64,000 nucleotides of DNA from Bacillota bacterium. GTDB lineage: Bacteria > Bacillota > Clostridia > Lachnospirales > Lachnospiraceae. Both the position numbers and the translations under genes were made by a program. This document shows positions 1 through 7,934 of the stretch, piece after piece (position 1 is the stretch's first letter; each line of letters opens with the position of its first letter). The notes beneath the pieces are model-generated. The model saw nothing but the letters and a program-made list of their open reading frames with translations, was not told where the DNA came from and ran no database searches. The stretch covers positions 62,001 through 126,000 of the forward strand of contig JAQXUQ010000010.1 of NCBI GenBank assembly GCA_029224465.1. Direction: 5' to 3'.

Positions 1-205
1 CAGCAGCGCCGCGCAGCAGTTCATCCTGTAAAAACAGATCATGACAGGTGTATCCGGTAATGCACAGCTCCGGGAAAACAATGATCTTCGCGCCGTTTTC
101 CAATGCTTCCTTATAAAGCGCGATGATCCGCTCCGCGTTACAGGCGGGGTCCGCAACCTTGATGGCAGGGACAGCAGCCGCCGCCTTAATGAATCCGTCT
201 TTCAT
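1..205 (-). CDS. nadE: NAD+ synthetase, N-terminal part (cut by window edge)
   Basis: The first 68 codons are present and the rest lies beyond the left edge. The N-terminus (MKDGFIKAAAAVPAI..., then an IIVFPELCITGYTCHD block) is the start of the nitrilase-type glutaminase domain of glutamine-dependent NAD+ synthetase. In this family that domain releases ammonia from glutamine for the amidation of deamido-NAD in the cytoplasm. The Glu of FPELCITGY matches the position of the nitrilase catalytic Glu. The ATG at 205 is preceded by GGAG at suitable spacing. The next gene upstream on this strand ends at 246, so the two may be co-transcribed. A stand-alone carbon-nitrogen hydrolase cannot be excluded without the C-terminal half. 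Confidence 0.8.
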   Translation of the reverse strand, partial: MKDGFIKAAAAVPAIKVADPACNAERIIALYKEALENGAKIIVFPELCITGYTCHDLFLQDELLRGAA

Positions 206-245
206 GAAATCCCATTCTCCTTATCCGGCAGTGCAGAGCGTCCGT

Positions 246-737
246 TTACCGGACAGCACCGACTCCTGCCGCCACCGCGCCGCTGAGCACTGCCATGATC
301 ACGCCGGCAAGCGCGACGCCGCCCATGACCGCGACGATACTTTTCTTAAAATCCATGTCGAGGAAAGAAGACGCAAGCGTACCGGTCCATGCGCCGGTTC
401 CCGGAAGCGGAATGCCGACAAATATAAGAAGCGCCCAGTAAAGTCCGCGTCCCGCGGAGCTCTTGAGCTTCTCGCCGCCTTTGTGTCCTTTCTCAAGACA
501 GAAGGTGAAGAACTTTCCGATCACCCGTTTGTCCTTTCCCCACTCCAGAACTTTACGGGCAAAGAAGAAAATAAACGGTACCGGAAGCATGTTGCCGATG
601 GCAATCAGGACATAGGCAAGCGGCAGGCTGAATGACGGGTCCGCCGCGTGATATGCCGTCGCGATGGGAACCGCGCCGCGCAGCTCTACAATCGGCACCA
701 TCGAAATGAAAAATACGTATAAATAATGTTTCAGCAT
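246..737 (-). CDS. Small multidrug-export family membrane protein
   Basis: This 163-residue hydrophobic protein has about four membrane segments. It opens with a re-entrant-looking ELRGAVPIA segment and has a FVGIPLPGTGAWTG motif near residue 110. Both are typical of the COG2426 / Sm_multidrug_ex family. The export role in the family name is weakly supported in general, so the substrate is unknown. The start overlaps the 3' end of hisC by 7 bp, which suggests translational coupling. The stop lies about 40 bp before nadE. Confidence 0.75.
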   Translation of the reverse strand: MLKHYLYVFFISMVPIVELRGAVPIATAYHAADPSFSLPLAYVLIAIGNMLPVPFIFFFARKVLEWGKDKRVIGKFFTFCLEKGHKGGEKLKSSAGRGLYWALLIFVGIPLPGTGAWTGTLASSFLDMDFKKSIVAVMGGVALAGVIMAVLSGAVAAGVGAVR

Positions 738-1852
738 AAAATCTCCTTGAGTGCTGTAATCACCGCGTCCATCTGCTCGTCGGTTCCGATCGTGATGCGC
801 AGATAATCGTCAATGCGCGGTCTGTCAAAACGCCGCACGATGATTTTTCTCTCCCGCAGTTTTAAAAACAGTTCTTTCCCTGCCATTTTCGGATGCCTTA
901 CAAAAACAAAGTTCGTCATGGAATCCGGGAATACAAAACCAAGCTCCCGCAGCTGCGCTTGAAAGCGTTCTCTTGTACGGACAATCTTCTTTGTTGTCCC
1001 GTGGAAATATGTATCGTCCTTTACCGCGGCTGTACCAAGGAGGATTGACGGCAGATTCATTGTATAGGAATTAAACGAAAACTTCACGTCTTTCAGGCAG
1101 CGGATCAGCTTCTCCTGTCCGAGCGCGAATCCGATCCGCATGCCGGCCATCGCCCGCGATTTCGAAAACGTCTGCACAACCAGCAGGTTGTCGTACCGGT
1201 CAATCAAAGCCTGCGCGCTTGTCCCTCCAAAATCAATGTAAGCTTCATCGACAATGACGACGCAGTCCCTGTTCGCGCCGACAATCCGCTCGATTTCAGA
1301 AAGCGGCAGTTCTACACCGGTCGGCGCATTCGGATTCGGGAAAACAATCCCGCCGCAGCCCTTTTCCAGCAGATACCCGCCGTTCGCGGTGCAGGGCGCG
1401 TCTCCCGCGTAAGCCGCGCTTCCCGGAATATAATTTTCGGGATCAATCGTGAAATCTTCCCGCAGCGGCGCCAGCGTATACGGAATCCTGTACAGATCCG
1501 CCCACACATCATAAAAAGAATAGGTAATATCCGGAAACAGAATCTTCCGCCCGTTGGTAAAGAACGTCAGAAAGCTCATGGAAAGAACATCATCCGAGCC
1601 TACGCCGACAAAGACCTGTTCCGGTCTCACATGATAGCAGTCCGCGAGGGATTCCACAAGCATCGACGCGTCCATATCCGGATAGAGGCGCAGATCCGGC
1701 ATTTCGTTCTGGAAAACAGCCAGTGCTGTTTTGACGGCCGGAGAGGGCGGATACGGACACTCGTTTGTATTCAGCTTGATGACTGTCCGGTCCTTCGGCT
1801 GTTCTCCCGCGGTATAAGGCTCCACTTTACGTACAAGATTTTCCCACGACAT
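731..1852 (-). CDS. hisC: Histidinol-phosphate aminotransferase
   Basis: This is a 373-residue fold-type I PLP aminotransferase. It starts with the HisC-like NTNECPYPPSP segment, has an NPNAPTGVEL motif and a DEAYIDFGG motif, and carries the PLP lysine in TFSKSRAMAG (about K230). HisC converts imidazole-acetol phosphate and glutamate into histidinol phosphate in histidine synthesis; some homologues also act on aromatic amino acids. The ATG at 1852 has AGAGGA upstream. No other histidine gene is adjacent, and the only other one in the window is hisA near 40 kb. An amino-acid ABC transporter lies just upstream on the same strand, but a stem-loop in the 82 bp gap may separate them. Confidence 0.9.
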   Translation of the reverse strand: MSWENLVRKVEPYTAGEQPKDRTVIKLNTNECPYPPSPAVKTALAVFQNEMPDLRLYPDMDASMLVESLADCYHVRPEQVFVGVGSDDVLSMSFLTFFTNGRKILFPDITYSFYDVWADLYRIPYTLAPLREDFTIDPENYIPGSAAYAGDAPCTANGGYLLEKGCGGIVFPNPNAPTGVELPLSEIERIVGANRDCVVIVDEAYIDFGGTSAQALIDRYDNLLVVQTFSKSRAMAGMRIGFALGQEKLIRCLKDVKFSFNSYTMNLPSILLGTAAVKDDTYFHGTTKKIVRTRERFQAQLRELGFVFPDSMTNFVFVRHPKMAGKELFLKLRERKIIVRRFDRPRIDDYLRITIGTDEQMDAVITALKEILC

Positions 1853-1875
1853 ATGTTTTCCTCTTTATACAGAAA

Positions 1876-1919
1876 TATCCGGCGGAAAACAAGCCCGCCC
1901 GCGCGGGTGCCTTCGCCGG
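1876..1919 (-). terminator. Stem-loop between ABC operon and hisC
   Basis: CCGGCG at 1879-1884 pairs with CGCCGG at 1914-1919. A GC-rich inner segment (CCCGCGCGGG) is followed on the minus strand by a GTTTTCC tract. It may end the transporter transcript. The U-run is short and inside the outer stem, so this is tentative. Confidence 0.35.
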
Positions 1920-1934
1920 AATATGTTCTATTCC

Positions 1935-2675
1935 CTACGCCAGAACCTTGGACAGGAAATCCTGGAGCCTCTGGTTCTTCGGATGTCCGAAGAATTCTTC
2001 CGGCGTATTCTCCTCCTGGATCAGACCGCCGTCAATGAAGATGACCTTGCTCGCCACCTGACGGGCAAACGCCATTTCATGCGTGACAACGACCATCGTC
2101 ATGCCTTCTTCCGCAAGTTCCTTCATAACCTGCAGTACCTCGCCGACCATCTCCGGATCAAGTGCTGAAGTCGGCTCATCAAAGAGCATAACCTCGGGAT
2201 TCATCGCAAGCGAACGCACAATCGCGATCCGCTGCTGCTGACCGCCCGAAAGAGAGTGCGGATAAGCATCCGCTTTGTCGGCAAGATTGACACGCTTCAG
2301 CAACTCCAGCGCCTTTTCGCCGGCCTCCTCTTTATTCATCAGGCCGAGCTTCACAGGAGCCAGTGTCAGATTGTCGATGATTTTCAGGTTCTGGAACAGG
2401 TTGAAGTGCTGGAAAACCATGCCCATGCGCTGGCGGACCTTATTGATGTCTGTCTTCGGGTCGTTGACCTTGATGTCATCAAGCCATACCTCGCCCGACG
2501 TCGGCGTTTCCAGAAGATCCAGGCAGCGCAGGAACGTGCTCTTGCCGCAGCCGGAAGGCCCGACCAGTACGATCTTCTGCCCTTTCTGTATTTCATAATT
2601 GATTCCGCGCAAAACATGATTCTGCCCGAAATCCTTGTGCAGATCCTTGACGCGGATCATTGCTGTATCACTCAT
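1935..2675 (-). CDS. Polar amino-acid ABC transporter, ATP-binding subunit
   Basis: The 246-residue ATPase has Walker [10 protein letters not shown] (about residue 39), a Q-loop in VFQHFNLF, the signature LSGGQQQR (about residue 143), Walker B VMLFDEP and the switch His in VVVTHE. This set is diagnostic of the GlnQ/HisP-type polar amino-acid importer ATPase. It couples ATP hydrolysis to uptake through the permease encoded immediately upstream (38 bp gap). The ATG at 2675 has GGAGGA upstream. Which amino acid is imported cannot be read from the ATPase. Confidence 0.93.
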   Translation of the reverse strand: MSDTAMIRVKDLHKDFGQNHVLRGINYEIQKGQKIVLVGPSGCGKSTFLRCLDLLETPTSGEVWLDDIKVNDPKTDINKVRQRMGMVFQHFNLFQNLKIIDNLTLAPVKLGLMNKEEAGEKALELLKRVNLADKADAYPHSLSGGQQQRIAIVRSLAMNPEVMLFDEPTSALDPEMVGEVLQVMKELAEEGMTMVVVTHEMAFARQVASKVIFIDGGLIQEENTPEEFFGHPKNQRLQDFLSKVLA

Positions 2676-2713
2676 GATTTCCTATCCTCCATAATATAAA
2701 CGGGCAGTTTCTG

Positions 2714-3400
2714 TTATCGGTTGTCACTCTCGCGGAGCTTCTTCTCCACCTTGCCGAAAACCAGAGACAGGAATTTGACAACCGCAAAATACATAACGGC
2801 AGCGCCCATCAGCGGCATCAGATAGGAGAACGTCGCGCTGGAGATCTGGTCGGACGCATGCGTCAGCTCCGCCAGTCCGACCGCTCCCGCAATAGAGGTT
2901 TCCTTTAATAGTGTAATGAACTCATTCAGTAGCGACGGAAAACAGTTCTTGAACGCCTGCGGCAGAATGATGCTCTTCATCGTCATGATTCTGGTGAGTC
3001 CGAGAGAGCGTCCTGCTTCCATCTGCCCGGGATCGACGGACTGAATACCGCCTCTGATAATCTCGGCGACATACGCGCCGGAGTTGATGCCGAAAGCCAG
3101 GCTCGCGACCAGAATCTTGTTCTTGCTGGCAGCCATGATCACGTTCCACATGATGAGCAGCTGGATCATGGTAGGGGTCCCGCGGATGACATCAATGTAG
3201 ATATAAGCAATCCCCGAGAGTACCGTGCGCTTTCCGGTTCTGCTTCGCTGCATGTTCAGGAGGCACGCGATTGTGCCGAGAACAAGGCCCAGCATTGCCG
3301 CGAAAAACGTGACTTCGATTGTCTTGCCAAGGCCCTGCAGGTAAAGCTGCCATCTGTTGTTTTTAATAAATGCCGAGTAAAACTGCTCTGATAGCGACAT
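2714..3400 (-). CDS. Polar amino-acid ABC transporter, permease subunit
   Basis: This is a 228-residue HisMQ-type permease with five predicted membrane helices. The EAA cytoplasmic loop that contacts the ATPase is seen around QMEAGRSLGLTRIMTMKSIILPQA (residues about 125-150). Only one permease gene is present, so the channel is probably a homodimer. The gene sits between the binding-protein gene and the ATPase gene. The start at 3400 is preceded by GAGGAG. Confidence 0.92.
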   Translation of the reverse strand: MSLSEQFYSAFIKNNRWQLYLQGLGKTIEVTFFAAMLGLVLGTIACLLNMQRSRTGKRTVLSGIAYIYIDVIRGTPTMIQLLIMWNVIMAASKNKILVASLAFGINSGAYVAEIIRGGIQSVDPGQMEAGRSLGLTRIMTMKSIILPQAFKNCFPSLLNEFITLLKETSIAGAVGLAELTHASDQISSATFSYLMPLMGAAVMYFAVVKFLSLVFGKVEKKLRESDNR

Positions 3401-3504
3401 CTTGCTCTCCTCTTCTGCGGTTGATCCGCGGATACACTTATGACTGCATTATACGACGCGGCGGCCCGATTGAAAACGCCTGATTGCGCCGGTATACATC
3501 ACAA

Positions 3505-3558
3505 CGGGGCTGTCGCGCCTCGCGGCCATATTTCATGGTCACGGAAGCGGCAGCCCCG
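3505..3558 (-). other. Stem-loop between binding-protein and permease genes
   Basis: CGGGGCTG at 3505-3512 pairs with CAGCCCCG at 3551-3558 in the 189 bp gap after the binding-protein gene. Hairpins here are common in ABC operons. They trim transcription or protect the upstream message so that the binding protein is made in excess. No U-run follows on the minus strand, so a processing or stability element fits better than a full terminator. Confidence 0.45.
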
Positions 3559-3589
3559 GAAGATCCGTCCGAACAGAACTGTTCAGAAC

Positions 3590-4537
3590 TTACTGTGCTT
3601 CGTAATTATTGATGTACTTCTCAACAAGGGTATCATAGGTTCCGTCCGCCTTTATTGCTTCCAAGGCTCCGTTGACCGCTCCAAGCATTACGTCATCATC
3701 CTTGGGCATCGCGATACCATACTGTTCCGTATCGAACTTGAACTGAGAGCCGGGCAGGAGCTTGAGCTTGTCCGGGTTCTGGGAAAGGAATGCCTCTCCG
3801 GTAGACTGGTCAACGATAACCGCGTCGTTCTTGCCGTTCATCAGATCCGCAACAGCCTGATTGAAGCTCTTCACCGAAACGGTAGCGGCATCGTTGATAC
3901 CGCGTGCGATGTTATCACCGGTCGTTCCCTGCTGCACACCGATGGAAGAAGCCTTTTTCAGGTCATCCTCTGTAGCGATGGACGAATCCTTCGTTAACAG
4001 TACCGCCTGCGTCGCGTCATAATACGGATCAGAGAAATTTACGGATTTCTTACGCTCATCATTGATGGTCATGCCGGTCGCCGCGACATCGGCTTTCGTG
4101 CCGATTGCTGCGATGATGCCGTCAAAGTCCATATCTTCGATTTCCACCTTTACGCCGAGACGCGTGCCGATTTCATTGACGAGCGCCACATCAAAGCCGG
4201 TCACCTGCGTCGGGTTCGAGGTAATTGCGGAGAAGTCATCCGAACCGTCACCGAGGTACTCGAACGGAGGGAAGGTCGAGTTTAACGCTACGGTCATGAC
4301 GCCGTCGGAAAGATACTTGGATCCGGAAAGATCTGTCTGCTGCGCAGCCGCCTCGGTTGCCGCCGCAGCCGCCTCGGTTGCCGCGCCGCCCGCTTCTGTG
4401 GATGCGCCTGTCGCTTCGGTAGTGCTCGTCTGCGCTGCACTTGACTGCGCTGCAGAATCCGTGCTCTTGGATGATCCGCATGCTGCGAGTGCGGCAGCCA
4501 TGCTTCCTGCGAGTAATACTGCTAATACCTTTTTCAT
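3590..4537 (-). CDS. Polar amino-acid ABC transporter, substrate-binding lipoprotein
   Basis: This is a 315-residue family-3 solute-binding protein. It has a lipoprotein signal with lipobox LAAC and acylated Cys at residue 20. A low-complexity Ala/Thr/Glu linker (residues about 21-75) tethers the two-lobed binding domain. FPPFEY, GFDVALVNEIG and the DVAATGMTIN segment are typical of the glutamine/arginine/histidine-binding group. I chose the ATG at 4537 because it has GGAGGATATT upstream and starts the signal peptide. The longer reading frame has no signal at its start. The gene leads the transporter operon and has a good promoter at 4629-4657. The ligand is not identifiable from sequence alone. 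Confidence 0.92.
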   Translation of the reverse strand: MKKVLAVLLAGSMAAALAACGSSKSTDSAAQSSAAQTSTTEATGASTEAGGAATEAAAAATEAAAQQTDLSGSKYLSDGVMTVALNSTFPPFEYLGDGSDDFSAITSNPTQVTGFDVALVNEIGTRLGVKVEIEDMDFDGIIAAIGTKADVAATGMTINDERKKSVNFSDPYYDATQAVLLTKDSSIATEDDLKKASSIGVQQGTTGDNIARGINDAATVSVKSFNQAVADLMNGKNDAVIVDQSTGEAFLSQNPDKLKLLPGSQFKFDTEQYGIAMPKDDDVMLGAVNGALEAIKADGTYDTLVEKYINNYEAQ

Positions 4538-4628
4538 AATATCCTCCCATCCGGATCCTGCCGGGAATGCTCCTTTGTTTTCTGTGAGCGTCTTCGGCAA
4601 GGATCGTTCTTCCGTTGTTATGCTCCTA

Positions 4629-4657
4629 ATAATATGCACTTTAACGCGGGAATGCAA
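4629..4657 (-). promoter_or_regulatory. Promoter of the amino-acid ABC transporter
   Basis: On the minus strand TTGCAT (4657-4652) and TATTAT (4634-4629) are 17 bp apart, close to the sigma-A consensus. Transcription would start near 4622, about 85 bp before the ATG. Confidence 0.7.
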
Positions 4658-4686
4658 GTGGAAATCTGACTAAATATTCGATTTGT

Positions 4687-4754
4687 ATGCATTAAATGTC
4701 GTCAAATTGGCTACATTATGCAATTATATGCATTTTATGCATCTGCAAATGCAT
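4687..4754. promoter_or_regulatory. Cluster of ATGCAT hexamers upstream of the transporter promoter
   Basis: ATGCAT occurs at 4687, 4728, 4737 and 4749, with ATGCAA at 4718. The last four are spaced 9-12 bp, near one helical turn, in a markedly AT-rich stretch 30-100 bp upstream of the -35. This looks like an operator array for a regulator of the transporter. The ATGCA(A/T) core also recurs in the dispersed palindromes of this window, so it could instead be a decayed relative of those. Confidence 0.4.
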
Positions 4755-4932
4755 ATTAACGGTGTTGGTGTTTAGGGAAGCGGTGTTTCGGGCAGCTTTC
4801 GGGAAGCCGGCGCCGAAACATGCGGGCAGCGGTGCACCGCAGACTGCCGGGCAGCGGCGGACTGTTGACCGTTGCACATCGCAGACTGTTTGCGGCACGG
4901 ACTATTGCCGGCTGCGCCGCAAACAGCCGCAT
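4755..4932. other. Gene-free stretch downstream of the EFR1 gene
   Basis: No plausible gene is present. The GC-rich part repeats short GCAGACTG/GGGCAGC words. It ends with a perfect 11 bp stem (CTGTTTGCGGC at 4886-4896, GCCGCAAACAG at 4916-4926) just after the EFR1 stop. No U-run follows the stem, so it is only a candidate transcript end. Confidence 0.4.
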
Positions 4933-5718
4933 TCAGAGTATATCCAGCTTTGTGTTCGGATTCAGGTACTGGCCGTGCAGCACGGTTTTTTCGCTTGTTC
5001 CGTAATGGATGGCGGCTTTCGGGCAGCGGTGCAGGCAGCCAAGGCACAGCGTACATTTGTCCTTCACCCAGACAGGCTTTCCGTTTTCCAGACGGATCGC
5101 GTTCACCGGACACTGCCGCTCACAGAGTCCGCAGGAAATGCACTCGTCTGTCACCGAAAATTTCTTTGTCCTGCGCGCATGTTCATACAGAAGCTGTGCC
5201 GCGGGCCACAGGAGCGCCCATGCACCCCTGTCGAAATTATGCTCTCCCGGCTCTCTTACCCTGATCTTCTCCGCTGCTTCAAGAATCGCAGGTTCCGCTG
5301 CCGCAAGAACCGCTGCGTTCTTTTTCCGATCGGAACAGTCATACAGCGGTGTGTAATTATCTACCATACGGATGGCGAAGGTTGCAGACAGCATCAGACC
5401 GAAGTTCTTGCGGAGAGCGTTCATCAGCATTGCGTTCGCACCGCCTGTGACGCTTCCGAACGTAACCACGTGATAGATGTACCGGTCCGTGCCATGCCCG
5501 TCCAGCCGGACATGCTGCAGGAATTCATAGACGATGTCCGGAATTCCCCAGTAGTATACCGGCGTGACGAAACCGATGTCCTCATGTTCGCCGATTTCGT
5601 AGTGCAGTTCATTGTTCTTCATGGCCTTGCCTATGGAAACAAGTCTGTCACCGTTCATCCCGGCGATCTTTTCGGCTGCGTATTTGGAATTTCCTGTTGA
5701 AGAAAAGTAAAATATCAT
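4933..5718 (-). CDS. EFR1-type flavodoxin-ferredoxin fusion protein
   Basis: The 261-residue cytoplasmic protein begins with a flavodoxin-like FMN site (IFYFSSTGNSKYAA). Near its C-terminus it has two 4Fe-4S motifs, CISCGLCERQCP and CTLCLGCLHRCP. This is the arrangement of the EFR1 family, presumed electron carriers in anaerobes whose partners are mostly unknown. The ATG at 5718 is nine bases from AGGAGG and begins the FMN motif. An earlier ATG (5723) runs into a stop at once. It is a single-gene unit with its own promoter. Confidence 0.88.
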   Translation of the reverse strand: MIFYFSSTGNSKYAAEKIAGMNGDRLVSIGKAMKNNELHYEIGEHEDIGFVTPVYYWGIPDIVYEFLQHVRLDGHGTDRYIYHVVTFGSVTGGANAMLMNALRKNFGLMLSATFAIRMVDNYTPLYDCSDRKKNAAVLAAAEPAILEAAEKIRVREPGEHNFDRGAWALLWPAAQLLYEHARRTKKFSVTDECISCGLCERQCPVNAIRLENGKPVWVKDKCTLCLGCLHRCPKAAIHYGTSEKTVLHGQYLNPNTKLDIL

Positions 5719-5740
5719 GACATGAGACCTCCTGCAGCAC

Positions 5741-5770
5741 ATTATAGCTTTGTTGACCTGCGGCAGACAA
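5741..5770 (-). promoter_or_regulatory. Promoter of the EFR1 gene
   Basis: On the minus strand TTGTCT (5770-5765) and a consensus TATAAT (5746-5741) are 18 bp apart. The start site would lie only about 15 bp before the ATG, giving a very short leader. Confidence 0.55.
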
Positions 5771-5817
5771 GGCCGGGCGTTCGCATCCGGCACGCCAAAA
5801 CAGACCCCCGGCGAATC

Positions 5818-5990
5818 AATACAATATGCGCAGATAGTTCTGTTTTGCATAAAAATTTAAAGACATATGCAGCCGGTAAAGCCGTATTGCCTGAAAAACA
5901 AAGATTCTCAGGCAATACGGGCTTTACTGCGCGATCCGTCTTGAATAATTCATGCAATCCGGTTCGCTGCCGCGCTATTGCATAGAGCAG
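5818..5990. repeat. Dispersed nested palindrome, copy A
   Basis: The core runs 5846-5960. Outer arms are TTTTGCATAAAAATTTAAAGAC and GTCTTGAATAATTCATGCAA (imperfect). The inner hairpin is nearly perfect: GTAAAGCCGTATTGCCTGA pairs with TCAGGCAATACGGGCTTTAC around a short loop at about 5900. A third pair (AATACAATATGCGC left, GCGCTATTGCATAGA right) flanks the core. The element lies in the divergent gap between the EFR1 and glutathione peroxidase genes. Five related copies occur elsewhere in the window. Confidence 0.8.
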
Positions 5991-6042
5991 GCGCGGCGCC
6001 GCCCGCAGACACGGGAAAACTTCCTGCAGCATCAAATTCATG

Positions 6043-6071
6043 TTGACAAATTTAATTGCATGCAATATATT
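6043..6071 (+). promoter_or_regulatory. Promoter of glutathione peroxidase, with dyad in the spacer
   Basis: A perfect TTGACA (6043-6048) and TATATT (6066-6071) are separated by 17 bp. The spacer holds the 12 bp palindrome ATTGCATGCAAT (6055-6066), placed where a bound repressor would block RNA polymerase. Confidence 0.75.
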
Positions 6072-6121
6072 AAAAGCAGTCAGGAAAACTTATTACCATC
6101 AATATAGATCGGAGGCACGAT

Positions 6122-6703
6122 ATGGCAGGTTTTTATGATTATTCCGTAAAAGATTCCAAGGGAAACGAAGTTCCTATGAGCAGCTTTCAGGGAAAGGTCG
6201 TTCTTGTCGTGAACACGGCGACCGGCTGCGGATTCACGCCGCACTACGCTCCTATGGAAGAAATGTATGAGAAATATCACGATCAGGGTCTTGAAATTCT
6301 GGATATCCCCTGCAATCAGTTCGCGGGTCAGACCCCCGGCACTGATGATGAAATTCATGAGTTCTGCCAGCTGAAATACAAGACACAGTTCCCGCAGATG
6401 CACAAAACCTGTGTCAACAACAATGAAGCAGCAGGTGAAAAGGAAGAGGCGCTTTACACCTTCCTCAAGAGTCAGCAGGGTTTTGAGGGCTTTGAGAAAG
6501 ACGCGAAGGGAATTAAAGAGAAGGCCACCTGCGCCGCTATGAACACGCTTCTTAAGAAGATCGATCCGGATTTCAGGAATAATTCGAACATTAAATGGAA
6601 CTTCACGAAGTTTGTTGTTGACAGACAGGGAAATGTTGTCAGACGTTTCGAGCCGACAGCGGATATGGGTGAGGTTGAAAAGTTCGTCGCAGGACTGCTC
6701 TGA
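6122..6703 (+). CDS. Glutathione peroxidase-family thiol peroxidase
   Basis: This 193-residue protein is of the GPx family. The peroxidatic residue is Cys (C36 in NTATGCGFT) rather than selenocysteine. CNQFAGQ and KWNFTKF supply the conserved Gln, Trp and Asn. Bacterial Cys-GPx proteins reduce hydrogen peroxide or lipid peroxides and usually take electrons from thioredoxin rather than glutathione. C64 in the PCNQF loop may be the resolving Cys. The ATG has GGAGG upstream, and a strong promoter makes this a single-gene unit. Confidence 0.93.
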   Translation: MAGFYDYSVKDSKGNEVPMSSFQGKVVLVVNTATGCGFTPHYAPMEEMYEKYHDQGLEILDIPCNQFAGQTPGTDDEIHEFCQLKYKTQFPQMHKTCVNNNEAAGEKEEALYTFLKSQQGFEGFEKDAKGIKEKATCAAMNTLLKKIDPDFRNNSNIKWNFTKFVVDRQGNVVRRFEPTADMGEVEKFVAGLL

Positions 6704-6763
6704 TAGCGTGTTACGGAAAAAACACAAACGGCTGGCCGGAAACATATGGACAGCCGGAAATAG

Positions 6764-6802
6764 CGGAAAAGCGGGAAAGCTTCATGCCTTCCCGCTTTTC
6801 CG
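6764..6802. terminator. Stem-loop between convergent gpx and yibE/F genes
   Basis: A perfect 14 bp stem, CGGAAAAGCGGGAA (6764-6777) with TTCCCGCTTTTCCG (6789-6802), overlaps the end of the minus-strand gene. Neither side has a good U-run, so efficiency is uncertain. Confidence 0.45.
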
Positions 6803-7915
6803 TGCCCTGTACCCCGGCAGAATGAGTCCTGCCGCGAGCGCCGTAAACGGTGCTACCGTCACAAGGCCGAAGCTGCCCGCCACTGTATGCAGCACTTCCG
6901 ACGCCACATAACGGTAATTCAGAATATGATCTACGGGCGTCCCCTGCGCCATGAACACCATCATCTGCGTGACATAGCTTCCGGAATAAGCAAGAAGCAA
7001 TGTCGTTGTCATCGTTCCCATCGCCGCTCTGCCGACATTCATCCCCGAACGAACGGCTTCTCTTCCGGAAATATCCGGTTTCTTCTGCACCACTTCCCAT
7101 ACTGCCGATGTGATGTCCACGGACAGGTCCATCATGGAGCCGCTGGCGCCGATGAAAATCCCCGCCATATAGATTCTGGTCAGATTCAGATTCTGATAGC
7201 CCGCGTAGAGAAGCGATTCGGCGCCGGGCATAATCGCTCCGTGAATATTCAGCCAGGAGGTAAAAATCATACCGAGCACCGCCGTTGTCAGAATGCCGAG
7301 GACAGACCCGGCGCTCGCGACGAGCGTACGCATGTCAATGCCGTACACAAAATAGATGATCATGAGCGTCAGCAGCGCCGAAAGGATGATGCCGGCCGCA
7401 ATCGGATCGCATCCGCGCAGATACGCGGGAATCAGAATTTTCCAGATTGCCAGCACGGTAATGATAAACGAGAAAATCGCCTGAATGGAATTCTTCCCCG
7501 CGAACAGGAGCAGAAAGCCGAAAAACAGAACCAGCAATACCGCTTCCTTGCCCAGTCTGAAATGGTCGGTCATGACTGCCTGTGTCACACGGTCGCCCTG
7601 ATGGCTGATCGTAACGTAAGCGCGGTCTCCTGTTTTATAGATTTTATCACGCTCCAGGGAGCCGCTTAAAAAGTTGACTCCCTGAATTGTTTTTCCTTTA
7701 AACATCCCCTCTGTCACATACAGCTCGCAGGACTGCTCGCCGCTCATGATCAGCCCGGATTTGAGAATACTGGAGTTATCCGTTGCCGTAACGATTACGA
7801 CGGCACGCTCCGCGTTCTGATAGATTACCACATCCTCATATCCGGTAGGAATCAGAAGAAGGACCGCGATCAGAAGGATACCTGCGAAAAGCTGCAGGAG
7901 ATAGTTTTTCTTCAT
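6782..7915 (-). CDS. YibE/F-like membrane protein
   Basis: The protein is 377 residues long. A signal-anchor helix leads into an extracytoplasmic domain of about 115 residues, followed by seven or so hydrophobic segments. These include the glycine-rich MAGIFIGASGSMMDLSVDITSA block characteristic of YibE/F (PF07907). The function is unknown; a transport role has been proposed for the family. I placed the start at ATG 7915, which has GGAG at seven bases. The longer frame would overlap the alkaline phosphatase gene. The 19 bp gap to that gene suggests co-transcription. Confidence 0.8.
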   Translation of the reverse strand: MKKNYLLQLFAGILLIAVLLLIPTGYEDVVIYQNAERAVVIVTATDNSSILKSGLIMSGEQSCELYVTEGMFKGKTIQGVNFLSGSLERDKIYKTGDRAYVTISHQGDRVTQAVMTDHFRLGKEAVLLVLFFGFLLLFAGKNSIQAIFSFIITVLAIWKILIPAYLRGCDPIAAGIILSALLTLMIIYFVYGIDMRTLVASAGSVLGILTTAVLGMIFTSWLNIHGAIMPGAESLLYAGYQNLNLTRIYMAGIFIGASGSMMDLSVDITSAVWEVVQKKPDISGREAVRSGMNVGRAAMGTMTTTLLLAYSGSYVTQMMVFMAQGTPVDHILNYRYVASEVLHTVAGSFGLVTVAPFTALAAGLILPGYRARKSGKA

Positions 7916-7934
7916 TTGCTGCTCCGGGCGGATT

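Noticed and set aside
4696-5700. Plus-strand open frame of 334 codons over the EFR1 gene
   Set aside because: It is antisense to a gene with two clear 4Fe-4S motifs and a flavodoxin site, and it lacks a ribosome site.
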